Shown: positions 63,105 to 64,000 of the stretch, one piece after another
How the letters are laid out: each line of letters opens with the position of its first letter
How positions within the stretch are numbered: the stretch's first letter is position 1
Origin: Synergistaceae bacterium
GTDB taxonomy: Bacteria > Synergistota > Synergistia > Synergistales > Aminobacteriaceae
DNA: 64,000 nucleotides
Direction: 5' to 3'
NCBI GenBank assembly: GCA_017451025.1
Contig: JAFSSM010000021.1
Coordinates: 124,001 to 188,000 of the forward strand
Program-made: the position numbers and the translations under genes
The notes under the pieces: generated by a model
Told to the model about the DNA's origin: nothing
The model's database searches: none
What the model saw: the letters and a program-made list of their open reading frames with translations, nothing else

Positions 63105-63977
63105 TTACGCCTTCACCTTTCCGGCATCAAGCCCTACACGGCACTTGTGGTCTGCCTCGCGTTCTTTGTCCTTGAAGGCAGTCATTCTCTGCATCATGTT
63201 GTCGAAGTCGACTTCGTAGCCGTTGAACTCCGGGCCGTCAACGCACACAAACTTTGTCTTGTCTCCGACCTTTACGCGGCAGCATCCGCACATACCTGTA
63301 CCATCGATCATTATTGTGTTGAGTGATGTTGTGATGGGTACACCGAAGGGCTTTGCGGCGGCAACGCAGAACTTCATCATGATTGCGGGGCCTATCGAAA
63401 CTATCTCGCTGACCTTCTCCTTCTCGCACAGCTCGGTCAGAGGAACAGTAACTACTGCCTTGCGGCCATATGATCCGTCATCAGTTACTACGATAAGCTC
63501 ATCGCTGGCCTTGCGCATCTCGTCCTCAAAGAAGAGCAGTTCTTTTGTGCGTGCACCGATAATCGTTACTACCTTGTTTCCGATTGCGTGATTTGCCTGA
63601 ACGATCGGGTGAAGAGGAGCGATTCCGATTCCGCCGCCTACACAGACGATTATTCCGTCCTTCTTCTCGATGTGGGTGGGTTTGCCCAGAGGCCCGACGA
63701 GTACTGGTACATAGTCTCCCTCGTTGAAGGTCATGGAGAAGCGGCGGGTTGTTGCTCCGACGGTCTGGAAGACTATTGCGATCCAGCCTTCTTCGGCGTT
63801 TGCGTCGGCGATGGTCAGAGGTATGCGCTCGCCGTAGTCCTCGTCGATCTGGAAGATGATGAACTGTCCGGCTTTGCGGTTGCGGGCTATTTCGGGTGCT
63901 TCAACCTTATAGTAGAAGACGCTCTGATCTCTCTCTTTATCATAGGAGAGCTGGCGTTTTTCGAGTATCTTATGCAA
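63105..63977 (-). CDS. nfnA: NfnA-type FAD/NAD-binding, [2Fe-2S] oxidoreductase subunit
   Basis: 290 residues, TTG start 63977 with GAGGGGG upstream. Seen: FAD domain with RIPLTIADA, NAD-binding VGGGIGIAPLHPI (about 113), and the C-terminal [2Fe-2S] Cys series GTGMCGCCRVKV...FVCVDGPEF (about 232-253). Related to dihydroorotate dehydrogenase electron-transfer subunits and to sulfide dehydrogenase subunits; the adjacent nfnB decides for NfnA. Three-nt gap to nfnB, an operon. First gene of the unit in this window. Confidence 0.88.
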   Translation of the reverse strand: MHKILEKRQLSYDKERDQSVFYYKVEAPEIARNRKAGQFIIFQIDEDYGERIPLTIADANAEEGWIAIVFQTVGATTRRFSMTFNEGDYVPVLVGPLGKPTHIEKKDGIIVCVGGGIGIAPLHPIVQANHAIGNKVVTIIGARTKELLFFEDEMRKASDELIVVTDDGSYGRKAVVTVPLTELCEKEKVSEIVSIGPAIMMKFCVAAAKPFGVPITTSLNTIMIDGTGMCGCCRVKVGDKTKFVCVDGPEFNGYEVDFDNMMQRMTAFKDKEREADHKCRVGLDAGKVKA

Positions 63978-64000
63978 AGATATTCCCCCTCGTTATGATT

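Overview
The window looks like chromosomal DNA of a flagellated, natural-transformation-capable diderm of the phylum Synergistota. The most specific clue is the cysteine protease at 32687-34714, whose C-terminus (GGSGGCNS, a hydrophobic stretch, then RRR) fits the Synergist-CTERM sorting signal. Supporting clues are Nfn-type bifurcating dehydrogenase subunits, a Min system together with Mre, many GGCGG lipoproteins, and the neighbour order radical SAM TIGR03960 / DUF2344 / RNase G. The assignment is an inference from gene content, not from a marker RNA; I see no rRNA, tRNA or CRISPR array. LAYOUT. 1-4.5 kb: a DUF1015 gene running off the left edge, divergent from comEA-comEC (DNA uptake), then guaB facing them across a terminator. 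4.5-22.4 kb: a long rightward housekeeping series: tadA, recJ, RSH (ppGpp), dtd, an MBL-fold hydrolase, mreBCD-mrdA, minCDE, rodA, a radical SAM protein, DUF2344 and rng. An Rpn-type nuclease gene with octapeptide repeats, plus a copy of its own tail, sits between the radical SAM and DUF2344 genes. 22.4-25.4 kb: DUF2157 membrane protein and metG, leftward. 25.5-32.5 kb: an unusually long dprA with an array of winged-helix units, a 930-residue flagellin with a beta-helix-like insert behind a perfect sigma-28 -10 element, a GtrA gene with no standard start codon, and adenine deaminase. 32.7-51.3 kb: a leftward block of secreted proteins: the C1 protease, four large lipoprotein paralogues (889-1007 residues) and seven copies of a small lipoprotein family, three of them damaged. 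The four large paralogues share a segment matching the spacing of the MACPF signature, so they are candidate pore-forming or MACPF-like lipoproteins. 51.5-54.2 kb: two simple-sequence repeats (7-bp TCCGAAG and 5-bp GACCA), an M20 peptidase and a GT11 fucosyltransferase whose candidate promoter contains the GACCA repeat. 54.3-64 kb: pgi, a beta-helix lipoprotein, an aminotransferase, a Sel1-repeat protein, an orphaned cytosine methyltransferase beside a decayed NgoMIV-like endonuclease, and nfnB-nfnA running to the right edge. HOW IT FITS TOGETHER. The left third is cell shape, division and core metabolism. The middle third is envelope- and surface-facing and shows signs of fast evolution: tandem paralogues, near-identical blocks, fresh nonsense and frameshift mutations, and simple-sequence repeats near promoters. 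comEA, comEC and dprA lie in one window and could supply DNA for that diversification. The most promising undescribed system is the MACPF-like lipoprotein array with its small lipoprotein partners.
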